DNA from: an uncultured Eubacteriales bacterium
GTDB taxonomy: Bacteria > Bacillota > Clostridia > Oscillospirales > Acutalibacteraceae
Reading direction: 5' to 3'
Length of the DNA: 64,000 nt
Assembly (NCBI GenBank): GCA_900315605.1
Contig: OMZU01000014.1
Location: 1 to 64,000, forward strand
The notes beneath the pieces are model-generated. The model did no database searches and had not been told where the DNA came from. It saw only the letters and a program-made list of their open reading frames with translations. Position numbers and translations under genes: made by a program. Below, piece by piece: positions 45,035 through 54,300 of the stretch. How positions within the stretch are numbered: position 1 is the stretch's first letter; each line of letters opens with the position of its first letter.

Positions 45035-45062
45035 TTGACATTGACAAAAAATATGATACAAT
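45035..45062 (+). promoter_or_regulatory. Probable promoter of the CHAP gene
   Basis: TTGACA (45035-45040), 16-nt spacer and TACAAT (45057-45062). A second TTGACA directly abuts the first, so the exact register is uncertain. Confidence 0.5.
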
Positions 45063-45139
45063 ATAATAGGTAAAGATTACATCAACGTAACAGTTTTCAG
45101 AACCGCTTATTGACAAACAAGAAAGGGTGTTTTGATCCA

Positions 45140-47269
45140 ATGATACGAAGAAAGCTAATTAACAAATCATCAGTTGTAATTTTTGCGGTAACATTATTAT
45201 TCACAGCGGTATTCAGCCTGTCGGTTTGTGCAAACGCAGCAACAACCTACACTCCGCGAACCACCGCTCCTTCATATTCAAGCAGCTATTATTACAGCAA
45301 TCAGAATATATTCTACGCCAACGGCTACGGAATGCCGAACTGCACCGCCTACGCCTACGGCAGAGCCTACGAGATCCTCGGCACAAAGCCAAATCTCAGC
45401 AAATGGAGCGCAGAATACTGGTACGGCGACAATATTGAGGCAGGCGCATACAGCTACGGCAAAACTCCAAAGCTCGGCGCGATCGCCTGCTGGAGATACA
45501 ACGGCGGCGGCGGACACGTTGCTGTTGTTGAAAAGATCGAAAACGGCACAATAACCTTTTCAAACTCAGCCTGGGGCGGCTCAAACTTCTACCTCACCCA
45601 CGCAAGCGTGAGCGATCCGACCGCAGGCGGACAGAGCTGGTGGAACTTCCAGGGCTATATCTACATTCTTGACAACGCAGAGCCCGAGCCGGCACAGACA
45701 ACTTCTATCGGAATCTACAAAACCAACGTTAGCTCAAGCCTCAATATGAGGAACGGAGCAGGAACAGGCTACAGCATTGTGACTTCGGTTCCCAACAACG
45801 TTACACTGACCGTAACAAAGGTCTCTACTTCGGGCGGCTACACCTGGGGCTATACTACATACAAGGGCAGCAGCGGCTGGATCTCGCTTGACTACTGCAC
45901 ATTCGTTTCTGATATCCCCGCAGACTTTGACACTCACCTTGCAACACCCAAGATCACCTCCTCTCAGAACACCGACAAGGGCATCAAGCTGAGCTGGAGC
46001 GCGATTGACGGCGCGTCTCAGTACCGCGTTTTCTACAAGGGCAGCAACGGCTGGAAGGCTATGGGCGACACCGATCAGACAAGCTATGTTGACGAGGACG
46101 TTCGCTCGGGCGGCTCTTACACCTACACCGTGAGATGTCTCTCGGCAGACGGCTCACGCTTTACCAGCGACTATGACTCAACTGGCTTTAAGGCAAGCTT
46201 TATTGCAATGCCGGTGCTCAAAAACTACGAAAACACCGCCGACGGCGTAAAGCTCAGCTGGGACAAGGTTCCCGGAGCATACAGATACCGCGTGTTCTAC
46301 CTTGGCAGCAAGGGTTGGAACAGACTCGGCGATACAGACGGAACAACTTTGACCGACACGATCGTTCGCTCGGGCTCGACTTACACCTACACGATCAGGT
46401 GCTACGGCGCAGACGGCAACTACACAAGCACCTTTGACGGCTCAGGCTTCAGCGCGACCTATATCGACGTTCCGCATATTTCAAAATCCGAAAACACAAC
46501 AAGCGGCGTTAAGCTCAGCTGGGACAAGGTTGACGGCGCGGCAAAATACAGAGTGTTCTACAAGGCATACAACGGCTCTTGGAAATCAATGGGCGACACA
46601 GCCACAGACACCTTTACCGACACTGTTGTTACCTCGGGCAACTCTTACACCTACACAGTAAGATGCCTTTCAGACGACAGCAGCTCATTTACAAGCGCGT
46701 ATGACACCAACGGCTTTAACGCGACCTTTGTTGACACTCCAAGCGTTACAAAGACAGAGAACGTAAGCAACGGCGTAAAAATAACCTGGGGCAGCGTTAG
46801 AGGCGCAAGCAAATACCGCGTGTTCTACAAGACCTCAAGCGGCTGGAACAGACTTGGCGACAGCGACACAACAAGCATTATCGACAACATAGTTACCTCC
46901 GGCAAGACCTACACCTACACGGTTAGATGCCTTGACAAAAACGGCAACTACATCAGTGCCTTTAATTCAAACGGTTGGAAGCAGACCTATGTTGAAATGC
47001 CAAAGATCAGCACACTGACAAACACACCCGACGGAATCAAGATCGAGTGGAAGCACGTAAACGGTGCAGCAAAATATCGCGTGTTCTACCTTGGCAGCAA
47101 GGGCTGGACAAGGCTCGGCGACACCGATACAACAACAATCGTTGACTCTATCGTATATCCGCGCAGAACCTACACCTACACAGTTCGCGCACTCGACAGC
47201 AACGGCAACTACATCAGCACATATGACGGAACAGGCAAATCCATCACATATTTGCTGAGCTTGTTCTAA
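45140..47269 (+). CDS. Secreted CHAP amidase with SH3 and five FN3-like repeats
   Basis: A 709-aa exported protein: signal peptide (about 1-35), a CHAP peptidoglycan hydrolase domain with Cys in GMPNCTAYAYG (near 66) and His in GGGHVAVVE (near 124), and a bacterial SH3 domain (about 190-260; SLNMRNGAGTGYSIV). Then come five FN3-like repeats of about 88 residues, each with KLSW-K/A-GA-YRVFY, GD-DT and YTYTVRCL. No anchor motif is seen at the C-terminus, so it may stick to the wall through the repeats. I chose the ATG at 45140; GAAAGGG is rather far (about 12 nt). A fragment of a homologue lies on the other strand at 48263-48373. Confidence 0.88.
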   Translation: MIRRKLINKSSVVIFAVTLLFTAVFSLSVCANAATTYTPRTTAPSYSSSYYYSNQNIFYANGYGMPNCTAYAYGRAYEILGTKPNLSKWSAEYWYGDNIEAGAYSYGKTPKLGAIACWRYNGGGGHVAVVEKIENGTITFSNSAWGGSNFYLTHASVSDPTAGGQSWWNFQGYIYILDNAEPEPAQTTSIGIYKTNVSSSLNMRNGAGTGYSIVTSVPNNVTLTVTKVSTSGGYTWGYTTYKGSSGWISLDYCTFVSDIPADFDTHLATPKITSSQNTDKGIKLSWSAIDGASQYRVFYKGSNGWKAMGDTDQTSYVDEDVRSGGSYTYTVRCLSADGSRFTSDYDSTGFKASFIAMPVLKNYENTADGVKLSWDKVPGAYRYRVFYLGSKGWNRLGDTDGTTLTDTIVRSGSTYTYTIRCYGADGNYTSTFDGSGFSATYIDVPHISKSENTTSGVKLSWDKVDGAAKYRVFYKAYNGSWKSMGDTATDTFTDTVVTSGNSYTYTVRCLSDDSSSFTSAYDTNGFNATFVDTPSVTKTENVSNGVKITWGSVRGASKYRVFYKTSSGWNRLGDSDTTSIIDNIVTSGKTYTYTVRCLDKNGNYISAFNSNGWKQTYVEMPKISTLTNTPDGIKIEWKHVNGAAKYRVFYLGSKGWTRLGDTDTTTIVDSIVYPRRTYTYTVRALDSNGNYISTYDGTGKSITYLLSLF

Positions 47270-47293
47270 TCAAAAAAGAATACAAATAACTTT

Positions 47294-47321
47294 GGCGACG
47301 GTTTGATTCCGTCGCCTTTCT
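47294..47321 (+). terminator. Terminator of the CHAP gene
   Basis: GGCGACGG and CCGTCGCC form a perfect 8-bp stem with a 7-nt loop, followed by TTTCTTT, 25 nt after the stop. Confidence 0.85.
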
Positions 47322-47329
47322 TTATCGAC

Positions 47330-47676
47330 AAAACGCTGCAAGCATTTGAATTATCTTATTATTATTTTTTCTTTTGTAACTTTATGTACAACGACATAGT
47401 GCAGCAGACTTCCGTCTACGACCACATGAGCGATGCACGGCTTCGGAAATTCACTAAAAAAGCGTCTTGGTTGCCCTTGACGCCTTTCGCAGTAAAGCCG
47501 AGCTGTTCAACTGCTTTTATCATTCCGTAAGCGTTCGTGCCTTGCTTGTCTGTTCCTGCAACTTCTCTTATCTTGGATATAGATAAAAGTTTTAAGTCCG
47601 TATTGTTTTGAAATAGTAGCCAGACAAGCAGCACCGCAGTCTGTTATGTCGTATTGTTTTACACAATAATAATGCA
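47330..47676 (-). pseudogene. Decayed N-terminal C39 peptidase domain of a bacteriocin ABC exporter
   Basis: Starting at 47676 the minus strand reads MHYYCVKQYDITDCGAACLA, the C39 peptidase signature with its catalytic Cys. After GLKT the reading shifts frame to SISKIREVAGTDKQGTNAYG and on through KAVEQLGFTAKGVKGN. After NQDAF it shifts again to EFPKPCIAHVVVDGSLLHYVVVHKV (catalytic His in the AHVVV segment), then stops near 47340. C39 domains cleave double-glycine leaders in peptide exporters of the ComA/LcnDR type. The membrane and ATPase parts are gone, so this is a remnant. Confidence 0.8.
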
Positions 47677-47695
47677 TAAACTCACTCCATTTCAA

Positions 47696-47735
47696 AAATT
47701 CAGCAAAGGCGTTCCAACACCTTTGCTGAATTTGT
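47696..47735. terminator. Bidirectional hairpin upstream of the C39 remnant
   Basis: AAATTCAGCAAAGG and CCTTTGCTGAATTT form a perfect 14-bp stem with a 10-nt loop, with A/T-rich ends on both sides. Confidence 0.5.
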
Positions 47736-47872
47736 TAATAACACATCGTTATTAATACCAAATTAGAAGAAAAAATAGATTAATACTGTAAATCGTAAAA
47801 ACATTTAGGGCTTACTCGAAAAATACCCACTCTTTTGGGCGTTTTGCCATTTTTTAAACAAACCCTAATTAC
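47736..47872. other. AT-rich gap with AGGG...CCCT bounded segment
   Basis: No gene seen. A 60-bp segment (47807-47866) begins AGGGCTTACTCG and ends AAACAAACCCT; the ends are only loosely inverted. It might be an insertion-sequence end but I cannot assign it. Confidence 0.2.
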
Positions 47873-48049
47873 CTAATTAAGTTTTATTGTGGTATACAAT
47901 ATATAAATCCAATTCTTCAAGCATATGGCACATAAAACAAAAAAATATGATAATATAGTATAAAAAATACTTTTATATGTTCTGGTAATGAAACAATTAA
48001 ATAAAAATTTAAGCATTAACATTACGGTCATTAATAATTGTTTACTCAT
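47873..48049 (-). CDS. Possible small membrane protein, 58 aa
   Basis: Starting at the ATG at 48049, whose first codons overlap the stop of the preceding gene (ATGAGTAA), this frame encodes 58 residues dominated by hydrophobic stretches with a few Lys and Arg. No family is recognised and the upstream site is weak, so translation would rely on coupling. The very AT-rich composition differs from the neighbours. Confidence 0.35.
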   Translation of the reverse strand: MSKQLLMTVMLMLKFLFNCFITRTYKSIFYTILSYFFVLCAICLKNWIYILYTTIKLN

Positions 48050-48266
48050 ATAAGTTTTTTTCAATATAAGCAGCCATTTTATTTCTAAAATAAAAAAAAG
48101 CAATAAATGACAAAACAATATTAATAATAACAATAAATATATTTTTAAATGCCATTGCAATAAAATATATCACTAAAACAACTATAGCAGTCAAAAAAAC
48201 TTTAAAGAAGTTTTTTTTTATCCATTTTCTTTTTAATTTTGCTATAGAATCTTTTTCGTTTTTCAT
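48042..48266 (-). CDS. Small two-helix membrane protein, 74 aa
   Basis: A 74-aa protein with a basic, charged N-terminus (KNEKDSIAKLKRKWIKKN), two hydrophobic helices (FLTAIVVLVIYFIAMAF and IFIVIINIVLSFIAFFYF) and a charged tail. AAAGGA precedes the ATG, which overlaps the stop of the FN3-like remnant (ATGA). AT-rich like the C39 remnant downstream. It could be a bacteriocin immunity-type protein, but this is only context. Confidence 0.5.
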   Translation of the reverse strand: MKNEKDSIAKLKRKWIKKNFFKVFLTAIVVLVIYFIAMAFKNIFIVIINIVLSFIAFFYFRNKMAAYIEKNLYE

Positions 48267-48373
48267 TTATTTATCCTTTCAATTTTGATGCCGTCGGGGG
48301 TGTTTGTCAGCTTGCTGATCTTTGGCATTTCAATATAGGTCTGCTTCCAGCCGGTTGGGTTAAAGGCACTGAT
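48263..48373 (-). pseudogene. Fragment of an FN3-like repeat from a CHAP-protein homologue
   Basis: On the minus strand this stretch reads ISAFNPTGWKQTYIEMPKIS then KLTNTPDGIKIE before a stop. The CHAP gene at 45140-47269 encodes almost the same peptide across the junction of its fourth and fifth repeats (GWKQTYVEMPKISTLTNTPD). So part of a paralogous wall-protein gene survives here in reverse orientation, with no start and only about 37 codons. Its stop overlaps the start of the 74-aa gene. Confidence 0.75.
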
Positions 48374-48377
48374 TAAA

Positions 48378-50009
48378 TTATCTTAAATGCCTGTATCTGT
48401 GCTTTTTATTTGCACCTGTTCCGGATTTGATTTTGCTTACTGCAAAATCTACACCGCATTTGATTGTCGCAAGTCCGTCAACTGACAGTATGATGAACGC
48501 CGGAGTAAAGTTGTACAAATACCGCGAGCGTGTTTCCCAAATCAAAAGGAATACAAAAATAGCGAAAACAACCCCTCTGAACACAACATGCTCGTCTATC
48601 CTGCGCCTTATCATCGCGCCGAACGCCGACACAGCCATCATAGCTATCAAAAACAGCTGATAGCCACAGCAATAGGTGTAGTAGCCAAAGTGATATATAC
48701 CGTCATTAAGGACAAATTCATGCAGTATATTCCTGCCGTAGAGCGGATTTTCAATATGGTGAGCAATGTAGTAGGTGCCGTCCTCCCATGTCCAAACAGC
48801 CTTTTGCTCCAGATGCGTAAGCATATCGTCAACACCGTCGATGCGATACTTTCTTTTTTCGAGTCTGCCCTGAATAATTTCAAGTGTCGCCTTGGTTTTT
48901 GCGTCCTTGCCCTCAAAGCTTTCGGTGTAGTAGCTGTCAATCGTATTGTAGTGACCGTAACCCTTCAAGCCCATCATGATCCAGTGAGTGAACGGATATT
49001 CGTACAAATACTCTTGTTCCTTGGTTATGATGCCCGAAGCCCTGTAAGCCGTGGTATAGAGTGCAAAGGTGCTGCCAAAGCCAATTATCAGCGCGAGCGC
49101 AAAGCAGCCAAAGCGTTTTAGATTGCACTTTAAAATCAAATAAATAAGCAAAACCACAAGGACAACAAGTATGCTGGCTTTGATTTTGTACCCAAGCATT
49201 ATCACCACGCCGCTAAGGGCTGTGAGAATATATTTTTTGTATTTTGTTTCGGACTTCTGCCCTGCAAAAAACAGGTACAGCGAGCCCGTAAAAAACGGAA
49301 TTGAAACAGAATCCGTATAATAGTACGGCGTAAAGGTGTAGAACGGCATAAAAAGCACGCATAAAAACAACGTCATCAACGCTCTTTTGTTGCCGAAAAG
49401 CCTGCGCACAAGCAGAGCAGTCATCAAAACAGAAGCATTAATCGAAACTGTGTTAAATATGCTTGCAATATAATTTGAAATATAACCAGTAATCAGATAG
49501 TCAATCCTGTAGATGAACGAAATTATGAACATCAGCGCGAGATTGTTCGGGTAGCGGATCATATACACCGAACCGGTCGAAGCGTCCTTTTGAATCAAAT
49601 CGAAGTTGCCGGTATAAGCAAAATCTCGGGCATATCTGTTGATAAAATCCAGGTCCGTAACAGGAGTGCAAACAAGAAAATACGCACAAAACATCTGCAA
49701 AATCAGCATAACAGCCACAACAGCAAAGATGATCCTCTTTGTGAGCTGATCGTTGTCGGTAATCCTGCGCCTGATTTTTGTGCTGTTATAGAGCATGATT
49801 GCATAATAAACAGCTGCAAAAATAATGCTCAAAACAAACGCCGAAACAATTATAATTATATACTCCTCGTGAGTACACCTATAGGTGTTGATTTCTTCGT
49901 TATACTGATACCCTTTTATTATGATCTGATACAGCAAAAACAAAAAGGTTGAAGTAAAAAGAAAACTGAATACAAAATTCAGTATCCTTGCCGCTTTATT
50001 GTTATTCAT
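48378..50009 (-). CDS. GT39-like membrane glycosyltransferase
   Basis: A 543-aa polytopic protein with about 11-13 hydrophobic segments. The first extracytoplasmic loop holds TPVTDLDFINRYARDFA, resembling the DxD-type loop of GT39/GT-C dolichyl- or polyprenyl-phosphate mannosyltransferases, followed by RYPNNLALM. The C-terminus is basic and cytosolic-like. It probably transfers a sugar from a lipid carrier to an extracytoplasmic acceptor; donor and acceptor unknown. Its stop is close to a wall-protein remnant. Confidence 0.75.
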   Translation of the reverse strand: MNNNKAARILNFVFSFLFTSTFLFLLYQIIIKGYQYNEEINTYRCTHEEYIIIIVSAFVLSIIFAAVYYAIMLYNSTKIRRRITDNDQLTKRIIFAVVAVMLILQMFCAYFLVCTPVTDLDFINRYARDFAYTGNFDLIQKDASTGSVYMIRYPNNLALMFIISFIYRIDYLITGYISNYIASIFNTVSINASVLMTALLVRRLFGNKRALMTLFLCVLFMPFYTFTPYYYTDSVSIPFFTGSLYLFFAGQKSETKYKKYILTALSGVVIMLGYKIKASILVVLVVLLIYLILKCNLKRFGCFALALIIGFGSTFALYTTAYRASGIITKEQEYLYEYPFTHWIMMGLKGYGHYNTIDSYYTESFEGKDAKTKATLEIIQGRLEKRKYRIDGVDDMLTHLEQKAVWTWEDGTYYIAHHIENPLYGRNILHEFVLNDGIYHFGYYTYCCGYQLFLIAMMAVSAFGAMIRRRIDEHVVFRGVVFAIFVFLLIWETRSRYLYNFTPAFIILSVDGLATIKCGVDFAVSKIKSGTGANKKHRYRHLR

Positions 50010-50142
50010 ATAATCTCCGTCTTACAAAAATCAGCTATTATAGCACTTATATACTATTGTATATTATAACCCCGGCAAAACTCTTTGTCAAACAAGCGAA
50101 GCAAATGTAATTTTCTTGTAATATTATCAGAAAAATACGCAA

Positions 50143-50186
50143 TAAAATCCGCCGCACAGTTCGGAAAAACCAAAATGTGCGGCGGA
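50143..50186 (-). terminator. Terminator of the fibro-slime/LRR operon
   Basis: CCGCCGCACATTTTGG and a CTGTGCGGCGG partner form the stem on the minus strand, followed by ATTTTATT. It resembles the terminator at 26675-26714. Confidence 0.75.
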
Positions 50187-50225
50187 AAGCTAAGGAATGA
50201 ATTATTGGATCTAATTGATCAGCGT

Positions 50226-51128
50226 TCAGCTTATGTACTCGCCGATCGGATAGGTAAAGTCAAGCTCGGCAAGGAATAACTGGATCGCAGTCGCGTCGGT
50301 GATGTCAACCTCACCGTCGCCGTTGACGTCCGCAGCATAAAGCGCAAGCTCGTCAAGCGGCTCGCCAAGCTCAGCCAAATGCTTCTGTATCTCAGTAACG
50401 TCCCTGATGTCAACATAACTGTTTTTGTCAACGTCGCCGAGCTTTATGCCATCGAGCAAAACATATGGAATATTCTTTTCAACCGCATACAAATGAGCCC
50501 TTGTGTTCGGATAACAATAAATCGTCAGACTAGTATCATTGTCAAAGGCAGTATCAGCAATTTCGGTTACTTGAGAGCCGATTGTGATCTTTGAAAGCGA
50601 AGTGCAGTTTTCAAACGCGAAAACATCAATCTTAGTTGCTGTTTTGGGAATAACAACTTCTTCAAGCGAACTACAATTCGCAAATGCCGAATTGTTGATT
50701 GTTTTCACTTTTGTTGTTTCCAGATCAATTTCGCTCAAAGACCAACATCCTGCAAACGCACCGATTCCTATGTTTTGGATCGAACTGTTCAGTTTAACAG
50801 TACTTAGGTTTCTGCAATTTGAAAAAGCATATGCGGAAATTGTAACAAGATTATCAGCTTCCTCAAAAGAAACCGAAGTAATGTTTTCATCTGAGCTAAA
50901 CGCGAACAGCCCAACAACCGATACATCTCTTATTCCCACCTTTCCGGGAACGACAAGATTCGGATTTGCGGAATCCTCGGAGCCGGATAATATGACCTGA
51001 TCGTTGTTTGATAACTTATAGCGGTAGCCGTCGATAACATAGTATGTGTCTGCAAAAACATGTGCGGAAAGCGTAGCTGCTATTGTTAAAGCCATAGCAA
51101 GTGAAATGATTTTTCTGTAAATTTTCAT
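50226..51128 (-). CDS. Secreted BspA-like leucine-rich repeat protein with dockerin
   Basis: A 300-aa exported protein: signal peptide (about 1-26), six or so LRR_5/BspA-type repeats (about 60-215; pattern ..I..YAFSNCRNLSTVKL.. and ..IGIGAFAGCWSLSEIDL..), then a C-terminal dockerin with two calcium loops (DVDKNSYVDIRDVTEIQKHL near 232 and DVNGDGEVDITDATAIQLFL near 266). The repeats suggest protein or mucin contact, and the dockerin attachment to a scaffold. It lies 76 nt after the 46-aa gene in the same direction as the fibro-slime gene, so the three are probably one operon. Confidence 0.9.
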   Translation of the reverse strand: MKIYRKIISLAMALTIAATLSAHVFADTYYVIDGYRYKLSNNDQVILSGSEDSANPNLVVPGKVGIRDVSVVGLFAFSSDENITSVSFEEADNLVTISAYAFSNCRNLSTVKLNSSIQNIGIGAFAGCWSLSEIDLETTKVKTINNSAFANCSSLEEVVIPKTATKIDVFAFENCTSLSKITIGSQVTEIADTAFDNDTSLTIYCYPNTRAHLYAVEKNIPYVLLDGIKLGDVDKNSYVDIRDVTEIQKHLAELGEPLDELALYAADVNGDGEVDITDATAIQLFLAELDFTYPIGEYIS

Positions 51129-51204
51129 AGCTTCACCCCAATTTATTATGGCGGCGTTGTAATCAAAGACAACGCCGCCTGTGTTTAAGCAATTGGCTTA
51201 ATTT

Positions 51205-51345
51205 TTAGCCACCAAGATCATCGCTGGTGTCGTCATCTCGACCTATGTGTTGTTCATCTTCAGGCTTGCTAAGATCTATATTTTCCATAATGGAGGTAAT
51301 TATAGTAATCTTTTCAAGCTCAGGTTCAAAATACTTTTTCTTCAA
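51205..51345 (-). CDS. 46-aa peptide gene between fibro-slime and LRR-dockerin genes
   Basis: A TTG at 51345 sits 7 nt after a perfect AAGGAGG (51353-51359), which overlaps the TAA stop of the 1,640-aa gene. It opens 46 codons: MKKKYFEPELEKITIITSIM, a middle ENIDLSKPEDEQ, and an acidic glycine end DDDTSDDLGG. There is no signal peptide and no cysteine. Short proteins with a KKKYxxPELE start and a variable tail occur widely in Clostridia, some as peptide precursors, but no maturase is nearby. It is too short for usual gene calling. Confidence 0.65.
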   Translation of the reverse strand: MKKKYFEPELEKITIITSIMENIDLSKPEDEQHIGRDDDTSDDLGG

Positions 51346-51357
51346 ATTATAACCTCC

Positions 51358-54300
51358 TTATTCTTCCGGTCTTCCCGTATCATAGAAACCGGAAGCCTGC
51401 TTTGAACCAATAGTATCAAGCTCAAACTTCATTGGGCGCGATTCTGTATGTCCGCCCGGATGATCTGCATAAGCAATTATTCCAAGCGTATATCCGCGGT
51501 TGGCAAGTGTGTTCTTTACACCATAATAAGCATGAACTCGGTTTTTGTTATCAAGCTCGGTCTTATTAAGAGAAACTGTTTTTACAACTTTATTAACAGA
51601 ATCATCAGCATTTAAGATAACGATCTTATAACCCACGCTAACTCCTGTAGTATCATTGGAGTTGATCTTTAATCCGTTGATATTGTACGAGAGCGCGAAG
51701 TCAATGTACAGTCTGTCATATTCCGTATCTGCAAGGTCATACGAACCGTAGCTATCTGGTTCTCCGGATACAGTATCATTCCAATGGTTTCTTGTTATGC
51801 CAAGGTCTACAGATGTCACCTCTGCCAAAGCTGTATATTTCTCTGTGTTTTTGCCCTGTCCGTATACAGCGTCAACAAAGTAGTTGTCATAGGCAACATA
51901 GTTAAAGTCAGTGGAATAGCACTTGGCTACAAATTCACCCTTCGCACCTGTAATTTCATCCATTTTGTAAATATTCCAGTAGCTTGGCGTATCTCCGGAT
52001 TTTGTACCTGAAACGTAACTGCTTCCGTCAAGGATAGCTTCACCGCATCTAAGTTCATCAATCATTTTATCATAGGTTCCGTTTCCGTCTGTATCAATAG
52101 CTACGATTAAAGTCTTGTCAGCTGAATAAGCTGTAAAGAGATTATAGTCATCAACGCCCGGCTTACTAACAGTTTGATCAAGATGACCCGACGGGGTTCC
52201 GTCAGTCGGATTTGAATTCCAAATAATATCCTTCATAAAGTTAGATTCATAAGGAATATTATCGCTGGCAAACATTTGAGTTAATCCAACAACATTTCCA
52301 TTAATATAGACATATCCCTTGTCAACCATGTCCGGCGTCATATAACCTGTCAGCTTATAGATCTTATCACCATAGAGCCTTGTTGGGAATTTATAATCGA
52401 GGCGATAGGTCTTTGGCTCGTTGGTAATTGTAACGATATCAAAGTTTTTAAGGTTAAATGTTACTTCTGTGAACTTAGTGCCATCAGTTGGTTTTGGAAT
52501 AAGAATTGTTTGGTTTCCGCTTACATCCTGATTGTTATTTATCGTTACCATTTTATAGCATTTTGCTTTACCGACACCGTTTACCGTATACTTTGAATCA
52601 GTGATATACGGCTCTGTAACAGTAACATACGCTCCCAGCGGAATACCATCGATACGAACGTATTCATATTCATGAATAACACCTATACCGCCTGCTCCAA
52701 GAGATTTAGGCTCTGTAAATCCGTCACTGCTGGATTTATAAACCAGATTCTCAGTGTTAAAACTATATTCCGCCAAATTACCGGCTGTTGGCATCTTTAT
52801 TGTTACCTTGAACGGGAATTCTGTATCAGGATCATCAAAATCAAGAATATCCTTGGTTATAATAAATGAGCCTGTTTTCAGAACATTTGTGAACTGTGTT
52901 TTGAATCTTGTGGGATCGATATCAGGATCAGCTCCCGCAACAGTTGTTCTGAATTTGAACGGTCCTGTATCGGTTCCGTCACCGGCTTTTACAATACTGT
53001 TGTTGTTTTCAAGATCTAAAACTTTGTAGCTTGTATCATATTGATATCTTCCGCTGATAATTTCTGTGGTATTAAGATTTTTTCCGACAGTGAAAACCTT
53101 TGAGAATTTTGCATACTTGTTTTCAACCGTTGCGGGAACCCCCGAACCAACATCCGAGATCTCCAGCGAAAAATCACGCTGATCGTTTGTTTTTAAGCTT
53201 TCGCTTGTAAGCTTTGTATCGTCAGAGCTTTTATAAACATCATAATCTGAATTTCCGCCCTTGCTGTCTTCGGAGGTGTTCTTAAATGTAAAGGTATCGC
53301 TGAACTGTCCCTTCAAGCCGGGATTAAGAGAGTTTGTATCAACATCAACGATCTTTTCAACGTCATATTCATCAGGCTGCGGATACATACTGAAGCCGAA
53401 TTTGAGGTTGGAGTCATACATACCGCGTTCAAGATAGAAGATCTTCATGGTATGTGCAGACTTTGTGGTATCAAACCAATAATCTTCCCCTGCTCCTACC
53501 GATGAACCTGTTGAAGATGACCATTCGCCGAACTTCTGGTTTCTAACCGCACCGTTTCCAATACTATAAGTAGCTGGCGCACTTACAGTAAGCGTGTGGA
53601 AATTGATTGAGCCCTCAGTTTGCTTATGTGCTCCGCCCAGGTCAAGAACGAGATGGTCGTCAACAAATACCCAAAGGTCGTCGTCTCCGGTGAACTCAAA
53701 TTTCTGGTCTGCTCCGTCGTCCGTCTGTCCCTCAGGACCAAGTGTGAATTTGATTTCCATTGAAACACCGAAGCCAAGATCCCATGCCTGACCGCCCTTA
53801 TGAGAATGGTCAAACGGATAAATACCTCTGTTATTATATTCCGGGCTGTATACAGCGTCAGAAGCACTTGTGCTGTAGTTTACGGTTGGTGTAGCCGGAT
53901 TAGGAGAAACCTTTTTATAAGCTACCCAATCACCTTTCATATTTTTATTATTAGTGCCATCATAGCCACCATCTGTTTTAAAACAAAGTTTATTATCGGC
54001 TCCGGTAGGGCATGTCAAGTCATGCGTCCAGTTCCATACATTACTGTCATTTCCTCCCCAAGAACCATAAGGAGCACTTGAATTACTCATCTTACAGAAA
54101 CAAACCATGTCATAAACCGAAGTATCCGGATTGTCTGCCTTCCAAATATGTCCTTCAACGTTTGTCATAGGAATATTTCGAGTATTTGAAGTGTTAGTGC
54201 TATTAAAGAAATGCGCATACCAAATAGAGTTTTGTGTGTTGGTATCATCAAAATATACCGTTGAATTGCTATATGTGGGTAAGCCCTCAAACCAAAGATT

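Noticed and set aside
47807..47866. Segment with AGGG and CCCT borders as an insertion-sequence end
   Set aside because: The ends are only loosely inverted and there is no transposase fragment nearby.
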